Shown in pieces: positions 8,100-17,318 of a DNA stretch of 46,740 bases. The stretch comes from Oligoflexales bacterium (GTDB lineage Bacteria; Bdellovibrionota_B; Oligoflexia; Oligoflexales; RGVZ01), in the NCBI GenBank assembly GCA_947445775.1, contig CANFEB010000018.1, positions 1 to 46,740 of the forward strand. Direction: 5' to 3'. Under the pieces are notes generated by a model that worked only from the letters and a program-made list of their open reading frames with translations, was not told the origin of the DNA and did not search any database. Position 1 is the stretch's first letter. Every line of letters starts with the position of its first letter. The position numbers and the translations under genes are program-made.

Positions 8100-9598
8100 C
8101 CAAGAAATCGGGTCAAATTGATCTTGAAAATGCCTGCCGAAAATCGGGTCTCCCTCCGGCTGCAATCAAGGTTCACGCTGAACGGATCCGCATGGCGTTG
8201 GCAGGAGAATCCGTGCCAACGTTTGCCATTGAAAACACCTGCAGGCGCGACAACGGTGGCGTTTTCAGCCCAGCGTCTGCTGGGCAAAAATCTTTGCTCG
8301 GCTCCACTGAACATCAACTTCGTGTCGTGGCCTTTGTGCCAGCGGCGGGAGCAGCCAGCCGGTTTCTGGAGCCGTTGAAGGCCATGGCGAACAATCCGGA
8401 TGCTAGCAGCGCTTCTTGCGATTGGCCATTGCCTCCACTTCTTCGAAAGTGGCTTGATTCCCAGGGTCACGAATTCTCAAGTGAGGAAACCTCGAGTTTT
8501 TATTTGGAGATGATGTCTTGGCCTAAGGCGTTGTTTCCATGCAACCGAAATGGCGTGTCTTTTCTAGATGCGAAAATTCGTGAACACCTTGCTTACAAAA
8601 TGGCAGGCGTGAATTTTTGCGGCGAGGTTTATGTCGTTCCCGTTGGGCGGAAAGATCAATTTAGTAAGCCAGCAGCAGAAATTCCCTACGAGGTTATTGA
8701 ACAGGATGCCTCTTTGAGCACCTTGCGATTTCGTCGCGACGGATCTTTTGTTGTTGGCTCAGATGGCCGACCTGCCCTGGTGCCTGCGGGCCATGGCGCC
8801 TTGACGGGGCTTTTTGGGCGTGTCCGAAAACGTTTTCCTGAAGGCGATTATCTACTGATTCGAAACATTGACAATGTTTGCGGAACAAGCGCTGAGACGA
8901 GTATCGAGGTTCTGCGATTTTGTGACTTTGCCTCGGCGATTATCAAGGCGGTGCGCGTCATCAGGGCTGGACTCGCGATGGGGCAGGTCGAGGCCCCAGG
9001 AATGCTTGACGCCGCCTCGTACCTTGGGGGTCTGGCAGGCCATAGTCGGCCTGAGCCCTTCGACTTACTGAGGTTGTTGGCTGCCATTCAAGAGACTTTG
9101 TTTCATTCCGCCGCGATTTCGTGGTCCTCTGAAAAGGCGAATCGTGGCGAGGTGATTTCCCAGCTCTCGCAGCAATATTCGCGGCCCGTCAATGTTTTAG
9201 GCCAGGTGGGGAATTCAGGCAAAGATGTTGGTGGAACCCCAGTTTTTGTCAGGCGGACTGACGGCGTTTTAGAGAAGCTGTGTATCGAGGTCGTACATGT
9301 AAATTCAGAGCAGGTAGAGTCGGTTTTGAAGAATCCAGAGATCGCCACTCATTTCAATCCCGTGTTTGTTGCTTCAGAATTGGTCGATGATTTTTCCGCC
9401 TATGACGTGGACCATCCTTATTGGTCGTGCGTACAAAAACGTTTTGAGGGCGAAGACGTCTTCTATCACGAGAGTTTCCTGTTTGAAATTATCGGCAGCA
9501 GTGCGATTTCAAACGTCGTGTTTGTCGAAATTCCACGTTTATTGTTCAATCCCCATAAAACTCTGTCAGATACTGCCGCTGCCACCGTGGTCGTTTGA
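8096..9598 (+). CDS. DUF4301 family protein (nucleotidyltransferase-like)
   Basis: The 500-aa product has the hallmarks of DUF4301. These are the segment FVPAAGAASRF near residue 82 and LLIRNIDNVC near residue 255, and the length suits the family. The first motif resembles the nucleotide-binding loop of GT-A-fold nucleotidyltransferases such as sugar-1-phosphate uridylyltransferases, where the Asp in the second motif could bind metal. Family function is not established to my knowledge, so substrate is left open. Translation begins at TTG 8096, overlapping the stop of the upstream unknown gene. No transmembrane segment or signal peptide is visible, so it should be cytoplasmic. Confidence 0.8.
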   Translation: MTKKSGQIDLENACRKSGLPPAAIKVHAERIRMALAGESVPTFAIENTCRRDNGGVFSPASAGQKSLLGSTEHQLRVVAFVPAAGAASRFLEPLKAMANNPDASSASCDWPLPPLLRKWLDSQGHEFSSEETSSFYLEMMSWPKALFPCNRNGVSFLDAKIREHLAYKMAGVNFCGEVYVVPVGRKDQFSKPAAEIPYEVIEQDASLSTLRFRRDGSFVVGSDGRPALVPAGHGALTGLFGRVRKRFPEGDYLLIRNIDNVCGTSAETSIEVLRFCDFASAIIKAVRVIRAGLAMGQVEAPGMLDAASYLGGLAGHSRPEPFDLLRLLAAIQETLFHSAAISWSSEKANRGEVISQLSQQYSRPVNVLGQVGNSGKDVGGTPVFVRRTDGVLEKLCIEVVHVNSEQVESVLKNPEIATHFNPVFVASELVDDFSAYDVDHPYWSCVQKRFEGEDVFYHESFLFEIIGSSAISNVVFVEIPRLLFNPHKTLSDTAAATVVV

Positions 9599-9727
9599 AC
9601 CAAGACAGAGCCCCAGCCCAGTCATGGATGGACTCGTCGCTTGTTGGGTAACTTTTGCCCGTTGAGGCGCCCTGCTGTTCCAAATTAGAATGAGAACAAG
9701 CCAAAAAAATACTTCCAGGGGGTGGTC

Positions 9728-9997
9728 ATGTCTCTCCAGGTATCCAAACATGCATTTTCGGAAGCACTACGGGAATTGGGGCACGATCCGGCACATTACG
9801 ACGGAAAGCGGCTCAGCCTTGCGGGTATGATCGATCTGTATACCGTTGAAGAAGATGTAGTGATTTCAGCGATTCGCAATAAGGATATTGCCGCGCATTA
9901 TGACTATCAAAACGACACAATCTGGGTCGATGCCTTGGACGCCGCGCATTTCTATTATTGCCTGTCTTCAGCTCGGGCCTTGGCTTTGTCCTGTTGA
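9728..9997 (+). CDS. Small hypothetical protein (89 aa)
   Basis: The start at ATG 9728 is favoured over the GTG at 9722 because AGGGGG lies five bases upstream of the ATG. The acidic, soluble product contains LRELGHDPAHYDGKRLS and ends in a hydrophobic, cysteine-terminated tail (FYYCLSSARALALSC). There is no recognisable domain. It stands alone between the DUF4301 gene, 129 bases upstream, and tlyA, which converges on it with only 21 bases between stop codons. The strong ribosome site argues that it is real. Confidence 0.6.
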   Translation: MSLQVSKHAFSEALRELGHDPAHYDGKRLSLAGMIDLYTVEEDVVISAIRNKDIAAHYDYQNDTIWVDALDAAHFYYCLSSARALALSC

Positions 9998-10018
9998 TTT
10001 CGTGAGCTTATTTTTTGG

Positions 10019-10810
10019 CTAATTTTGACTGTGATTGTAGTAGAAAATTTCGATATTTCCGCTTTTTCCTGGGACAGATGAATCGACCCATCTGCCGCCA
10101 GGAAATCCCGCTAGTTTAAATGCCGCATCCACATTTTCGACTGCGAGTTTTCGATGTGTGGCATTAGTGACGACGCCGCCTTTCGGAATCATGGCGGCCT
10201 CCAGCTCGAATTGTGGTTTAACCAAAATTAGGTAGTGGCGTACTCCCGCTCCCGCACCAAGCATCTCGGGAAGTAGCCGGCATATAGAATTAAAGCTGAT
10301 ATCAGCAACCATAATTCCTGCACGGGCAACCAGGTCAGATTTTCGAGCCGAATTGGATTCTTCAACAAGGTATTTGATGTGTGTGGACTCGAAAAGCGTG
10401 ACGCGCGGGTCTTTGCGCAGTTCCCAAGCCAGTTGATTGTGTCCCACATCAACGGCGATCACGTGTTCTGCGCCGGACTTCAAGCAATAATCGGTAAAGC
10501 CACCGGTTGATGAGCCCACATCAATGACAGTTGCGCCGCGAAATATACCTTCGATTCCAAGTTCTGCAGATGCGGCGGCTATCTTGTCACCACCCCGGCT
10601 GACATAGTGGGACCGGTCGTCGCTTTTGATCCGTAATGGAGTCTCGGGTGTCACCAGGTCAGAGGGTTTGCTGACGCGTTGGTCAGCGGCCAAGACTTCT
10701 CCGGCCATAATGATTGCTTTTGCTTCTTCTAGGGTTGCAGCCAACCCGCGCTCCAACAAGGCAAGATCAGCCCGCATTTTGCCTTTTTTTGACTTTATTC
10801 CAGTCGCCAT
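10019..10810 (-). CDS. tlyA: TlyA family rRNA 2'-O-methyltransferase
   Basis: The 263-aa product has the two-domain TlyA architecture. An N-terminal S4 RNA-binding domain (about residues 12-70, ADLALLERGLA) precedes an FtsJ-like Rossmann methyltransferase whose SAM loop reads VIDVGSSTGGFTDYCL near residue 96. TlyA proteins transfer a methyl group from SAM to cytidine 2'-hydroxyls in 16S and/or 23S rRNA; the older name is hemolysin A. The start at ATG 10810 has GAGGA about nine bases upstream; ATG at codon 12 is possible and would trim a lysine-rich leader. It is divergent from the receiver-PilZ gene. Confidence 0.92.
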   Translation of the reverse strand: MATGIKSKKGKMRADLALLERGLAATLEEAKAIIMAGEVLAADQRVSKPSDLVTPETPLRIKSDDRSHYVSRGGDKIAAASAELGIEGIFRGATVIDVGSSTGGFTDYCLKSGAEHVIAVDVGHNQLAWELRKDPRVTLFESTHIKYLVEESNSARKSDLVARAGIMVADISFNSICRLLPEMLGAGAGVRHYLILVKPQFELEAAMIPKGGVVTNATHRKLAVENVDAAFKLAGFPGGRWVDSSVPGKSGNIEIFYYNHSQN

Positions 10811-10888
10811 CCCGAAAATTCCTCAAATTTTCTTCAAGCGTATCCTTTTTGATCCGAAGCACCAAGTAACAGTGACTGGAGGGGATCC

Positions 10889-11623
10889 ATGGGTAAAGTT
10901 CAGCCGATCATTATGCTGTCCATCGACGACAGATCTGTAACCGCAGACCTCGATTCTGCTGGCTATAAAAAAATGGGCGTCGTCGTTCGCCCTGCCTCTT
11001 CGTGGGACGAGGCGGAAAAATTACTTCTTACCGGCTCAATTGACGTGCTTGTGATCAACCTCGACTACCACAAGGTAGACGGCGTGCAGATCATTCGGCA
11101 TGTCAGGAATACAGAGAAGTTTGCGAAGATTGCAGTGGTCGTAACCAGTGTTCAGGCCAGCGCCCGCGGGCGTTCTGGCGCCATACAGGCCGGGGCAGAT
11201 TTATTTGTTGAGCAGCCCGTTCCGCGGCAATTCTTCATTGAAAAACTAAAGACTCTTTTATCCCATAGTACCCGCGGTAATGCGCGCATAGGCACCGGCG
11301 GAGAGGCTGTCTTTGCCTTTGACGGCGAGCAGGTAAGTTGCCCTCTTGGCGATGTTTCTTCCGGTGGAGTTCTTTTGCAAAGCGACGTCGAACTGCCAGT
11401 AGGCACACATCTGAAAGTTCAGTTGATTTTGCCCGGCGTGAAAAAGCCCGTAGACGTAAGTGGTCACGTGGTGCGCAAGGTTAAAGGTAACTTCAAGGAT
11501 CCAAACTCTATCAAAGGCTTTGGTTTCCGCATTGAGTCGTTTTCTGGCGACAGCCAAAAGCGTCTGGAAAAATTCGTGGCATTGAATGCCGAGAGCGGTT
11601 CCCCAATGCGTTACTACCTTTAG
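10889..11623 (+). CDS. Response regulator-like protein with receiver and PilZ domains
   Basis: An N-terminal receiver-like domain covers about residues 1-122, with the likely phosphoacceptor Asp59 in VINLDYHKVDG. A C-terminal PilZ domain follows. The PilZ domain keeps both c-di-GMP motifs: RxxxR at 129-133 (RGNAR) and DxSxxG at 155-160 (DVSSGG). The expected role is to join a phosphorelay input to c-di-GMP binding in one cytoplasmic protein. No histidine kinase or DNA-binding domain is nearby, so output is probably by protein contact. The start has GGAGG six bases upstream. A GGDEF protein at 33702 in the same window could supply the ligand, though that link is only by function. Confidence 0.9.
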   Translation: MGKVQPIIMLSIDDRSVTADLDSAGYKKMGVVVRPASSWDEAEKLLLTGSIDVLVINLDYHKVDGVQIIRHVRNTEKFAKIAVVVTSVQASARGRSGAIQAGADLFVEQPVPRQFFIEKLKTLLSHSTRGNARIGTGGEAVFAFDGEQVSCPLGDVSSGGVLLQSDVELPVGTHLKVQLILPGVKKPVDVSGHVVRKVKGNFKDPNSIKGFGFRIESFSGDSQKRLEKFVALNAESGSPMRYYL

Positions 11624-11656
11624 GGTGAATATTGGGCACCCGCCTCGAGTTCGAAG

Positions 11657-13969
11657 TCAGCTGGCTTTTTGTTCGTCCGCGCCGCCGGTGCTTTCCCCTT
11701 CTGACTCATTAATCGCAACGATGTAACTTCCCCTGCGTGGTTTCGCCTGGATAGCCACACCGATCACGTCGGTCTCAATTGGGACAAAATGGCCCGCCAT
11801 GTTGATGCGGCAATTTGTTGAAAGCAAATTGGAGACAAGCACCTTGGCCTTTTTGTCATAGGTAACCTTTGTCTGAGCCAGGCGAAAGTGCGCCTGAGCC
11901 TTTTCGATCAGAGTTTTCATGTGGGTTTGCTGGCCGAGCAACTTTTTGCGCATTCCTTCGAGGCGTTCGGTCATCTGAGACTGGGACTTGCTGTTGATTT
12001 CATTAAGGTCATTTTTAGTTCGCTCCTGGTGTGCAAGGAGTTGGTCGACACGCCTTTTGCGAATCCGGACTGCGAGCTCTGCTTTGAAGTCACCGCCGCA
12101 GAACACCTCGGTGGTGGCCCCATTTTTAAAGCCAAGGTTTCCAGTTTTTAGAAAATCACGACACGTCAGCGAACCGCCAGCGACGATAGCAGTGCCCTCA
12201 ATGGTTTCAATGGATTTTCCTGCCAACACTTCTGAATTCAGGATCGCCTTCTTTGCTTTGATATCTCCCGAACACTGGACTCGCGCATTCTCAATAAACT
12301 CCGCCTGGATGCTATCTTTTGCGATTACGTACCCTCGCCCACCCATGCTGATGCTGCCCTTGACTTCGATGCTGGTTTTGCAGCGGACAAAAGCGCCCAA
12401 AATAGACTGTTCAACGACGAGGGGCCCCGTGCATTCCACGATAGCGTTGGAGTCGATCGATCCCTTGATTTCCACCGGTCCGTCAAAACGGATATTGCCG
12501 ACACGCATGTTGACGTCGCCATTGACAACATACGCTTTCGCTAGGGTCAGGCTATTCCCGTCAATCGCCGGAACTCCATCAAACTGGGCCTTAAATATTC
12601 CACCCTCGACGACTTCAATTCCTTCTCCTATTTTAACCTCGAATGGGTCATCCTGAGGCGCGGGGATCGTCTCGCCGAAAACATTTTTTCCGGTCGATCT
12701 TGGCTGCTTGAAGCGGACTTCCGCAATCAAGGTTCCGGTTTGGACGATGGTCCGCTGTTGAATTTCGCGCATGTCTACCTTGCGGCCGTCATCGTCAGCG
12801 CCCAATGCTAGTGGACTTTCCTTGTAAGTTAAAAACAGGAAGGGCTCTTTGCCGCCAGACGGCGCACTGCCCGTGGCGATCTCAATTCCTTCTAGCGTTT
12901 CCTTCTTGCCGAGGATGTCCATGGTATTGGTCATTTGTTCGTTGCTGATTGTTGTGGCAATGCCCAGTCGGGCGCATTCCCGTTTGAGCCAGTCGCGATC
13001 CGGTGTGAAGGAATCGTCGGCGTACATGTCGAGGCTGAATCTGGCGAACTTGGCGTGCATTTTGTCGTCCGTCACAACGATAAACAGCCGTCCCTGGCCT
13101 GGATACACCGATGGACGCGTCAATTCCCCGAGTTTAAATGTTCCGGCAGCCAAGAAAACCAAGGGCAATTCCAGTCCGAGGGCTTCGACCTGCGTCCGCG
13201 CCCTTTGTATCGACATCGTGACGCTTTTGCGGCGAATTTTGTAATCGGTTCCACGCGCCCGCGCGAATTTATCCAAGGCAATTTCAAGTGCCGCAAGGAT
13301 TTGCTGGTCGGCATGAGCCTTTCGCAGGAACCAAGGGTTTTGCAGGGTGACGTAAACTTCCTTGCGCGTGTGATTTGCGACGATTGAAAAGTTCGATGGG
13401 TTGACTTGTTCTTCGGTCATTATTTCCCCAGCTGGCCGGCGCATTAGGGGCACCCTTTCGGCGCTCTCGCCCGCCGCGGCCCGCAGGATGATTGATTCCA
13501 GCTGACCTGGATGGGGCGCGTCCATGATTTCAACGGAACGGAGTTTTTCGGTGATAAATGCCTCCACCCACTCTATCCGCCAATTGGCGATCACGGTGCG
13601 CGGGGCGAGGATGGTTAGATAGGCTATAGTTTTGAGGGGGCCGTGCTCGCCTTTGACGCCGGTAACTGTGAGGCCTTCCAGGACCGGAATTCCGATTCCC
13701 GTTATGCAGGTGATCGTAAAGCCTTCTTCTTCGTCTACCTTATTGCGAAGTGCCTGCCAGGCGCCGCGCAAGCGGCCTTCGTGGACAGTATAGGATTTAA
13801 TATCGCCAGAAAGTTTATGGGCCTCAAGAAGCGCTGTGGTTTTTTTGATCAATGATGTTGGAAATTTATTTTCGGAAAGCGCCCACTTGCGGGTAAGCCG
13901 CGCCTCTACCTGGTGGGTGGCTTGCTCGTATACGAGCTTTGGCGATTTGTTCCATGGCCAGAACTGCAA
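11657..13969 (-). CDS. FapA / DUF342 family protein
   Basis: The 770-aa product contains the glycine- and beta-strand-rich DUF342/FapA core (about residues 390-640) with repeated short segments such as AYVVNGDVNMRVGNIRFDGPV and VECTGPLVVEQS, typical of a stacked beta-helix. A basic coiled-coil stretch follows at about 645-700 (MTERLEGMRKKLLGQQ). The N-terminal 380 residues are less conserved. Family members are widespread polymer-forming-like proteins, often linked to flagellar regulation or cell envelope in Gram-negatives; the exact role is not settled. The start is TTG at 13969, preceded by AAGGA about ten bases upstream. It is convergent with the receiver-PilZ gene, 33 bases away. Confidence 0.85.
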   Translation of the reverse strand: MQFWPWNKSPKLVYEQATHQVEARLTRKWALSENKFPTSLIKKTTALLEAHKLSGDIKSYTVHEGRLRGAWQALRNKVDEEEGFTITCITGIGIPVLEGLTVTGVKGEHGPLKTIAYLTILAPRTVIANWRIEWVEAFITEKLRSVEIMDAPHPGQLESIILRAAAGESAERVPLMRRPAGEIMTEEQVNPSNFSIVANHTRKEVYVTLQNPWFLRKAHADQQILAALEIALDKFARARGTDYKIRRKSVTMSIQRARTQVEALGLELPLVFLAAGTFKLGELTRPSVYPGQGRLFIVVTDDKMHAKFARFSLDMYADDSFTPDRDWLKRECARLGIATTISNEQMTNTMDILGKKETLEGIEIATGSAPSGGKEPFLFLTYKESPLALGADDDGRKVDMREIQQRTIVQTGTLIAEVRFKQPRSTGKNVFGETIPAPQDDPFEVKIGEGIEVVEGGIFKAQFDGVPAIDGNSLTLAKAYVVNGDVNMRVGNIRFDGPVEIKGSIDSNAIVECTGPLVVEQSILGAFVRCKTSIEVKGSISMGGRGYVIAKDSIQAEFIENARVQCSGDIKAKKAILNSEVLAGKSIETIEGTAIVAGGSLTCRDFLKTGNLGFKNGATTEVFCGGDFKAELAVRIRKRRVDQLLAHQERTKNDLNEINSKSQSQMTERLEGMRKKLLGQQTHMKTLIEKAQAHFRLAQTKVTYDKKAKVLVSNLLSTNCRINMAGHFVPIETDVIGVAIQAKPRRGSYIVAINESEGESTGGADEQKAS

Positions 13970-14170
13970 GGCGTAGTTTCCTTAGGTCGTGCCCAACTCT
14001 AGGCGGTGGATTCACTGAACTGCAATTCACAACAAATGTTTTCCCATGGCTCTGATCGGCGCAATTTGGCAAATATTTAGGCAGTACGCAGGCAAGTGCC
14101 GACGTTCATTACAAAAACTCCTGAAGATTCGCCCGGGAATTGTTTCGTAACTTGGCGATAGATCGTGATT

Positions 14171-15277
14171 TTATTGAAGTGTTTTGCGAAGCGCCAAATC
14201 AGTTTCGGCGATCACCAATTGTCCGCAGGCGGCAGCGATGTCCTGCCCCTTGCTGTAGCGGACCATGACGCGCAAACCCGACTTGTGCAGAAAATCCCTG
14301 AATTCCTCGACAGCCGTCGCAGCTGGACTGGTGAAGCGTGAGGGGTCGATTTCATTCAGGGGGATCAAATTAATTTTAACTTTCAGACCTGACGTAACCC
14401 TGACTAATTCCTCTGCGTGACGCAGGGAATCATTAACCCCGTTGATCAGAGTGTATTGAATCAGAATTCCATGATTTTTTTGAGTAGGCGCCTCGCGCAG
14501 CGCCTCCAAAACCATTCCCAGCGGCCACCTGCGATTGATTGGCATGATTTTCGACCGCTCAGATTCAATCGGAGAATGCAGGCTTAGAGCGATTCGCACG
14601 TCTGGATGAAGATTCAATAGTTGCGTCAATCCGTCCAAATGGCCCGCCGTCGAAACCGAGATTCGGCGCAACGCAAGCCCAGGTCCGAAGGGGTCCGTCA
14701 TGATGGTTATGGCATCGGCCACCGCGTTGACGTTGTCGAGGGGCTCACCCATTCCCATGAACACAATGTTGGTCACGCGCTGCTTTTGGGGCAGGCCCAG
14801 CGCGCCCAGCCAGTCAGAATTATTGGCGATCCACATGTTGGCGGAAACTAGTTGGCCAACGATCTCGCCGGCGTCAAGATTGCGCAGCAATCCCATGCGG
14901 CCGGTGTGGCAAAAAGTGCAAGCCTGACCGCAGCCGACCTGGCTGGAAACGCACAAGGTGATGCGCTGGCGTTCTGGCATCAGCACCGTCTCCACCAGCG
15001 AACCGTCCTGCAATTCAAAAAGGAATTTGACCGACCGGTCGTAACGGGACACCAAAATCTTGGTCGCCCCCGGCAGGCGCACGTCCAGGTCATAGGCCAA
15101 TTTTGCGCGGGCCACTTTGGGCAGATTTTCGGCTTTCCAAGGCTCCGCCATGAGTGATTTATAGGCAGCCCGGAACAGGGTTGTCGCGTGGACTTCCGGT
15201 AGGCCGGCTTCCCGGCACCGATGGACTAGATTTTCGCGGGGAATGGAATAAAAGTTTTGGAAATTAGAGTTTTGCAT
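14171..15277 (-). CDS. rlmN: Dual-specificity RNA methyltransferase RlmN
   Basis: This radical-SAM enzyme methylates C2 of adenosine 2503 in 23S rRNA and A37 in some tRNAs. The radical SAM motif Cx3CxxC is at Cys116, Cys120 and Cys123 (CGQACTFC). The C-terminal motif DIAAACGQL carries the second catalytic cysteine, and MGMGEPLDN is also typical. I placed the start at ATG 15277 (368 aa), which matches usual family length. A longer frame upstream would run into the divergent phosphofructokinase gene and is not supported. The 70-base gap to that gene presumably holds both promoters. Confidence 0.95.
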   Translation of the reverse strand: MQNSNFQNFYSIPRENLVHRCREAGLPEVHATTLFRAAYKSLMAEPWKAENLPKVARAKLAYDLDVRLPGATKILVSRYDRSVKFLFELQDGSLVETVLMPERQRITLCVSSQVGCGQACTFCHTGRMGLLRNLDAGEIVGQLVSANMWIANNSDWLGALGLPQKQRVTNIVFMGMGEPLDNVNAVADAITIMTDPFGPGLALRRISVSTAGHLDGLTQLLNLHPDVRIALSLHSPIESERSKIMPINRRWPLGMVLEALREAPTQKNHGILIQYTLINGVNDSLRHAEELVRVTSGLKVKINLIPLNEIDPSRFTSPAATAVEEFRDFLHKSGLRVMVRYSKGQDIAAACGQLVIAETDLALRKTLQ

Positions 15278-15347
15278 GGTCACTGATATAATTGGACATC
15301 CATGGCGGCTCCATGGTGGCAGCGGCCCGTTCGAGTGGGAATAGTGT

Positions 15348-16649
15348 ATGAACCAACGGTTTACAATCGAAAATCTAGGCGTACCAATGGTTCTAAGCCC
15401 AATTGCGGCGCTGGATCCTGGGCATTTTTTGGGTGACAGTGAGCGAATCGTCATGGACCCCAGGGCCGCTGAAATTGATCGCTGCCATAAAGCTGACTTG
15501 ATTTTGGAAAGTTTTGAAGTCGCCGGTCCGCGCAACCCAGTGTTTTTTGAGCCATCCAAGGTGACGGCTGCCATTGTGACCTGCGGCGGTCTGTGTCCGG
15601 GCCTGAATGCCGTGATCAGGTCCCTGGTGCTTCAACTCAACAATCGCTACGGGGTCCGCAAAATTTTAGGCATCCGGTACGGGTATCAGGGGCTGGCCAA
15701 GGCTCCCCACGAGGCTCCGATGCCGCTGACCCCTGAGATGGTTGACGAGATCCATATGCGCGGTGGGTCCATACTTGGATCATCGCGAGGCGCGCCTTCA
15801 CCATCGGACATGCTGGATAGCCTCGTTGGCATGGGGGCCGACGTGCTGTTCGTCATTGGTGGCGACGGAACGATGCGGGGTGCCCTGGCGATCCACGAGG
15901 AGGTCAAGAAGCGCGGGCTTTCTATCGCCATCGTCGGCATCCCCAAGACGATTGATAACGACATACCCTTTGTGCGCCGATCTTTTGGTTTTGAAACGGC
16001 CGTCGACATCGCCTGCGTTGCCGTGCATGCAGCGCACACCGAGGCAATTGGGGTCGAGAACGGGATCGGAGTGGTGAAGTTGATGGGCCGTGAAAGCGGT
16101 TACATTGCAGCCAGTGCGGCCTTGGCCTCTGGTCAGGTCAATTTTTGTCTGGTCCCCGAAGTCGGGTTCACCATTGAGGGGCAAAACGGGCTATTTGAGC
16201 TCCTCAAGGCCCGCTTGAAACGCAAAAAACACGCTTTGATCGTCGCGGCTGAAGGCGCAGGTCAAAATTATTTTACTGGTTCCGAGCGCCCCCGGGATGC
16301 ATCGGGAAACGTAAAGCTTGGCGATGTCGGAAATTTGCTCAAGGAACGCCTTCCGGCGATGTTCAAGAAAGAGTCCCTGGGCGTGTCCGTCAAATATATC
16401 GACCCTAGCTACATCATTCGGGCTGCGGCGGCGAACCCGGCCGATCAAGTTTTTTGCAACCGGATGGCCCAATATGCAGTGCATGCGGCCATGGCTGGCA
16501 AGACCGGGCTCTTGATTGGTTATTGGCACGGCAGGATGACTCATGTGCCTTTGCGGGCTCTCGGCGATGAAAAACAGCGGATAAACCCCGACGGTGAGCT
16601 ATGGCAAAACGTCCTGGAGACGACCGGTCAGCCCATACACATTCGCTAG
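15348..16649 (+). CDS. 6-phosphofructokinase, probably ATP-dependent
   Basis: The 433-aa product is a group II-type phosphofructokinase that phosphorylates fructose 6-phosphate in glycolysis. It shows CGGLCPGLNAVIR near residue 78, GGDGT at 171-175 and PKTIDND at 199-205, with Asp203 as the expected catalytic base. A Gly at position 174 of the GGDGT motif is the state associated with ATP use, whereas PPi-dependent enzymes usually have Asp there. The Lys in PKTIDND is shared with both long ATP-dependent and PPi-dependent relatives, so the donor assignment is likely but not certain. It ends seven bases from the convergent HAMP gene. Confidence 0.92.
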   Translation: MNQRFTIENLGVPMVLSPIAALDPGHFLGDSERIVMDPRAAEIDRCHKADLILESFEVAGPRNPVFFEPSKVTAAIVTCGGLCPGLNAVIRSLVLQLNNRYGVRKILGIRYGYQGLAKAPHEAPMPLTPEMVDEIHMRGGSILGSSRGAPSPSDMLDSLVGMGADVLFVIGGDGTMRGALAIHEEVKKRGLSIAIVGIPKTIDNDIPFVRRSFGFETAVDIACVAVHAAHTEAIGVENGIGVVKLMGRESGYIAASAALASGQVNFCLVPEVGFTIEGQNGLFELLKARLKRKKHALIVAAEGAGQNYFTGSERPRDASGNVKLGDVGNLLKERLPAMFKKESLGVSVKYIDPSYIIRAAAANPADQVFCNRMAQYAVHAAMAGKTGLLIGYWHGRMTHVPLRALGDEKQRINPDGELWQNVLETTGQPIHIR

Positions 16650-16656
16650 GCTAGGC

Positions 16657-17193
16657 TCATTTGCCCCGCGTTTCCTTGGGGGTTGCTTTGATTGTTTCTT
16701 TGATGTGTTCCTTGATGGTTTCCTTGGCATGTCGGCCGTGGCGCCGCTCCAAGACGTCTGCCATGGAATTTAGCCGGTCGACGAGTTGGTGGAGTTCGTC
16801 GCGTTCCCGGATTTTCACCCTTTGGCCGTAGTTTCCGCGCTTGATTTCCTCGACAAAACGCTCAATGGAAACAAGCGGTCCGTAGTACCGGTGGGTCAAC
16901 CGAAAGACTACTGTGAACAAGATGATCAAATAAGCGGCAAAAACGGCTCCAATCCGGATGGCGTTGGTGGTGAAGACGTCATTTGTGACCAGGGCCCACT
17001 TCATATTTTCATCGACAATATTGAACAGGCCCATGACGTGCTCGTATTGCTCCCGAAACGCCATTACGAACAAAAACCCGGACGCCAGGATGAATGCAAC
17101 GGACACAGCAAAGACGTAAAGCCCGAATTTTATTTGCTTGAAGGGCTCAATGAGCACGGACTTTTTTTTGCGCCTTGGGCGGGATTCGGACAT
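16657..17193 (-). CDS. Membrane protein with two TM helices and a HAMP domain
   Basis: The start is ATG 17193, which follows AAGGAGG; a longer frame starting at 17409 would overlap the 34-codon gene on the other strand and is rejected. The 178-aa product has a basic N-terminus (SESRPRRKKK), a first TM helix at about 25-47, a short periplasmic loop, a second TM helix at about 77-99 and a HAMP linker (FVEEIKRGNYGQRVKIRERDEL). It ends with a charged tail carrying repeated KETIK segments. HAMP domains relay signals between membrane and cytoplasmic output domains, but no output domain is fused here. It may work with a partner or be a stand-alone sensor. Confidence 0.85.
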   Translation of the reverse strand: MSESRPRRKKKSVLIEPFKQIKFGLYVFAVSVAFILASGFLFVMAFREQYEHVMGLFNIVDENMKWALVTNDVFTTNAIRIGAVFAAYLIILFTVVFRLTHRYYGPLVSIERFVEEIKRGNYGQRVKIRERDELHQLVDRLNSMADVLERRHGRHAKETIKEHIKETIKATPKETRGK

Positions 17194-17242
17194 TCGAGCC
17201 TCCTTGATTCGATGAATACTTATCGGCAGAATCATTTCCGGC

Positions 17243-17271
17243 TTGAAATTTCCGCGTAGCCCAAGTAACCA
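17243..17271 (+). promoter_or_regulatory. Possible promoter of the 34-codon gene
   Basis: TTGAAA (17243-17248) and TAACCA (17266-17271) are 17 bases apart and lie about 50 bases upstream of the GTG start. The -10 box is poor, so confidence is low. Confidence 0.3.
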
Positions 17272-17318
17272 ACGGGGGCAGTAAATTTTCAAGATTCTGA
17301 AGGTTATTGGAGAATTTT

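Noticed and set aside
11624-11656. GGGTG...CACCC stem between the receiver-PilZ and FapA genes as a terminator
   Set aside because: The stem is only five pairs with no T-run, so it is too weak to call.
15278-15574. Extra 99 N-terminal codons of rlmN
   Set aside because: They would overlap the 5' end of the divergent phosphofructokinase gene, and the core of RlmN begins at the ATG 15277 with normal length.
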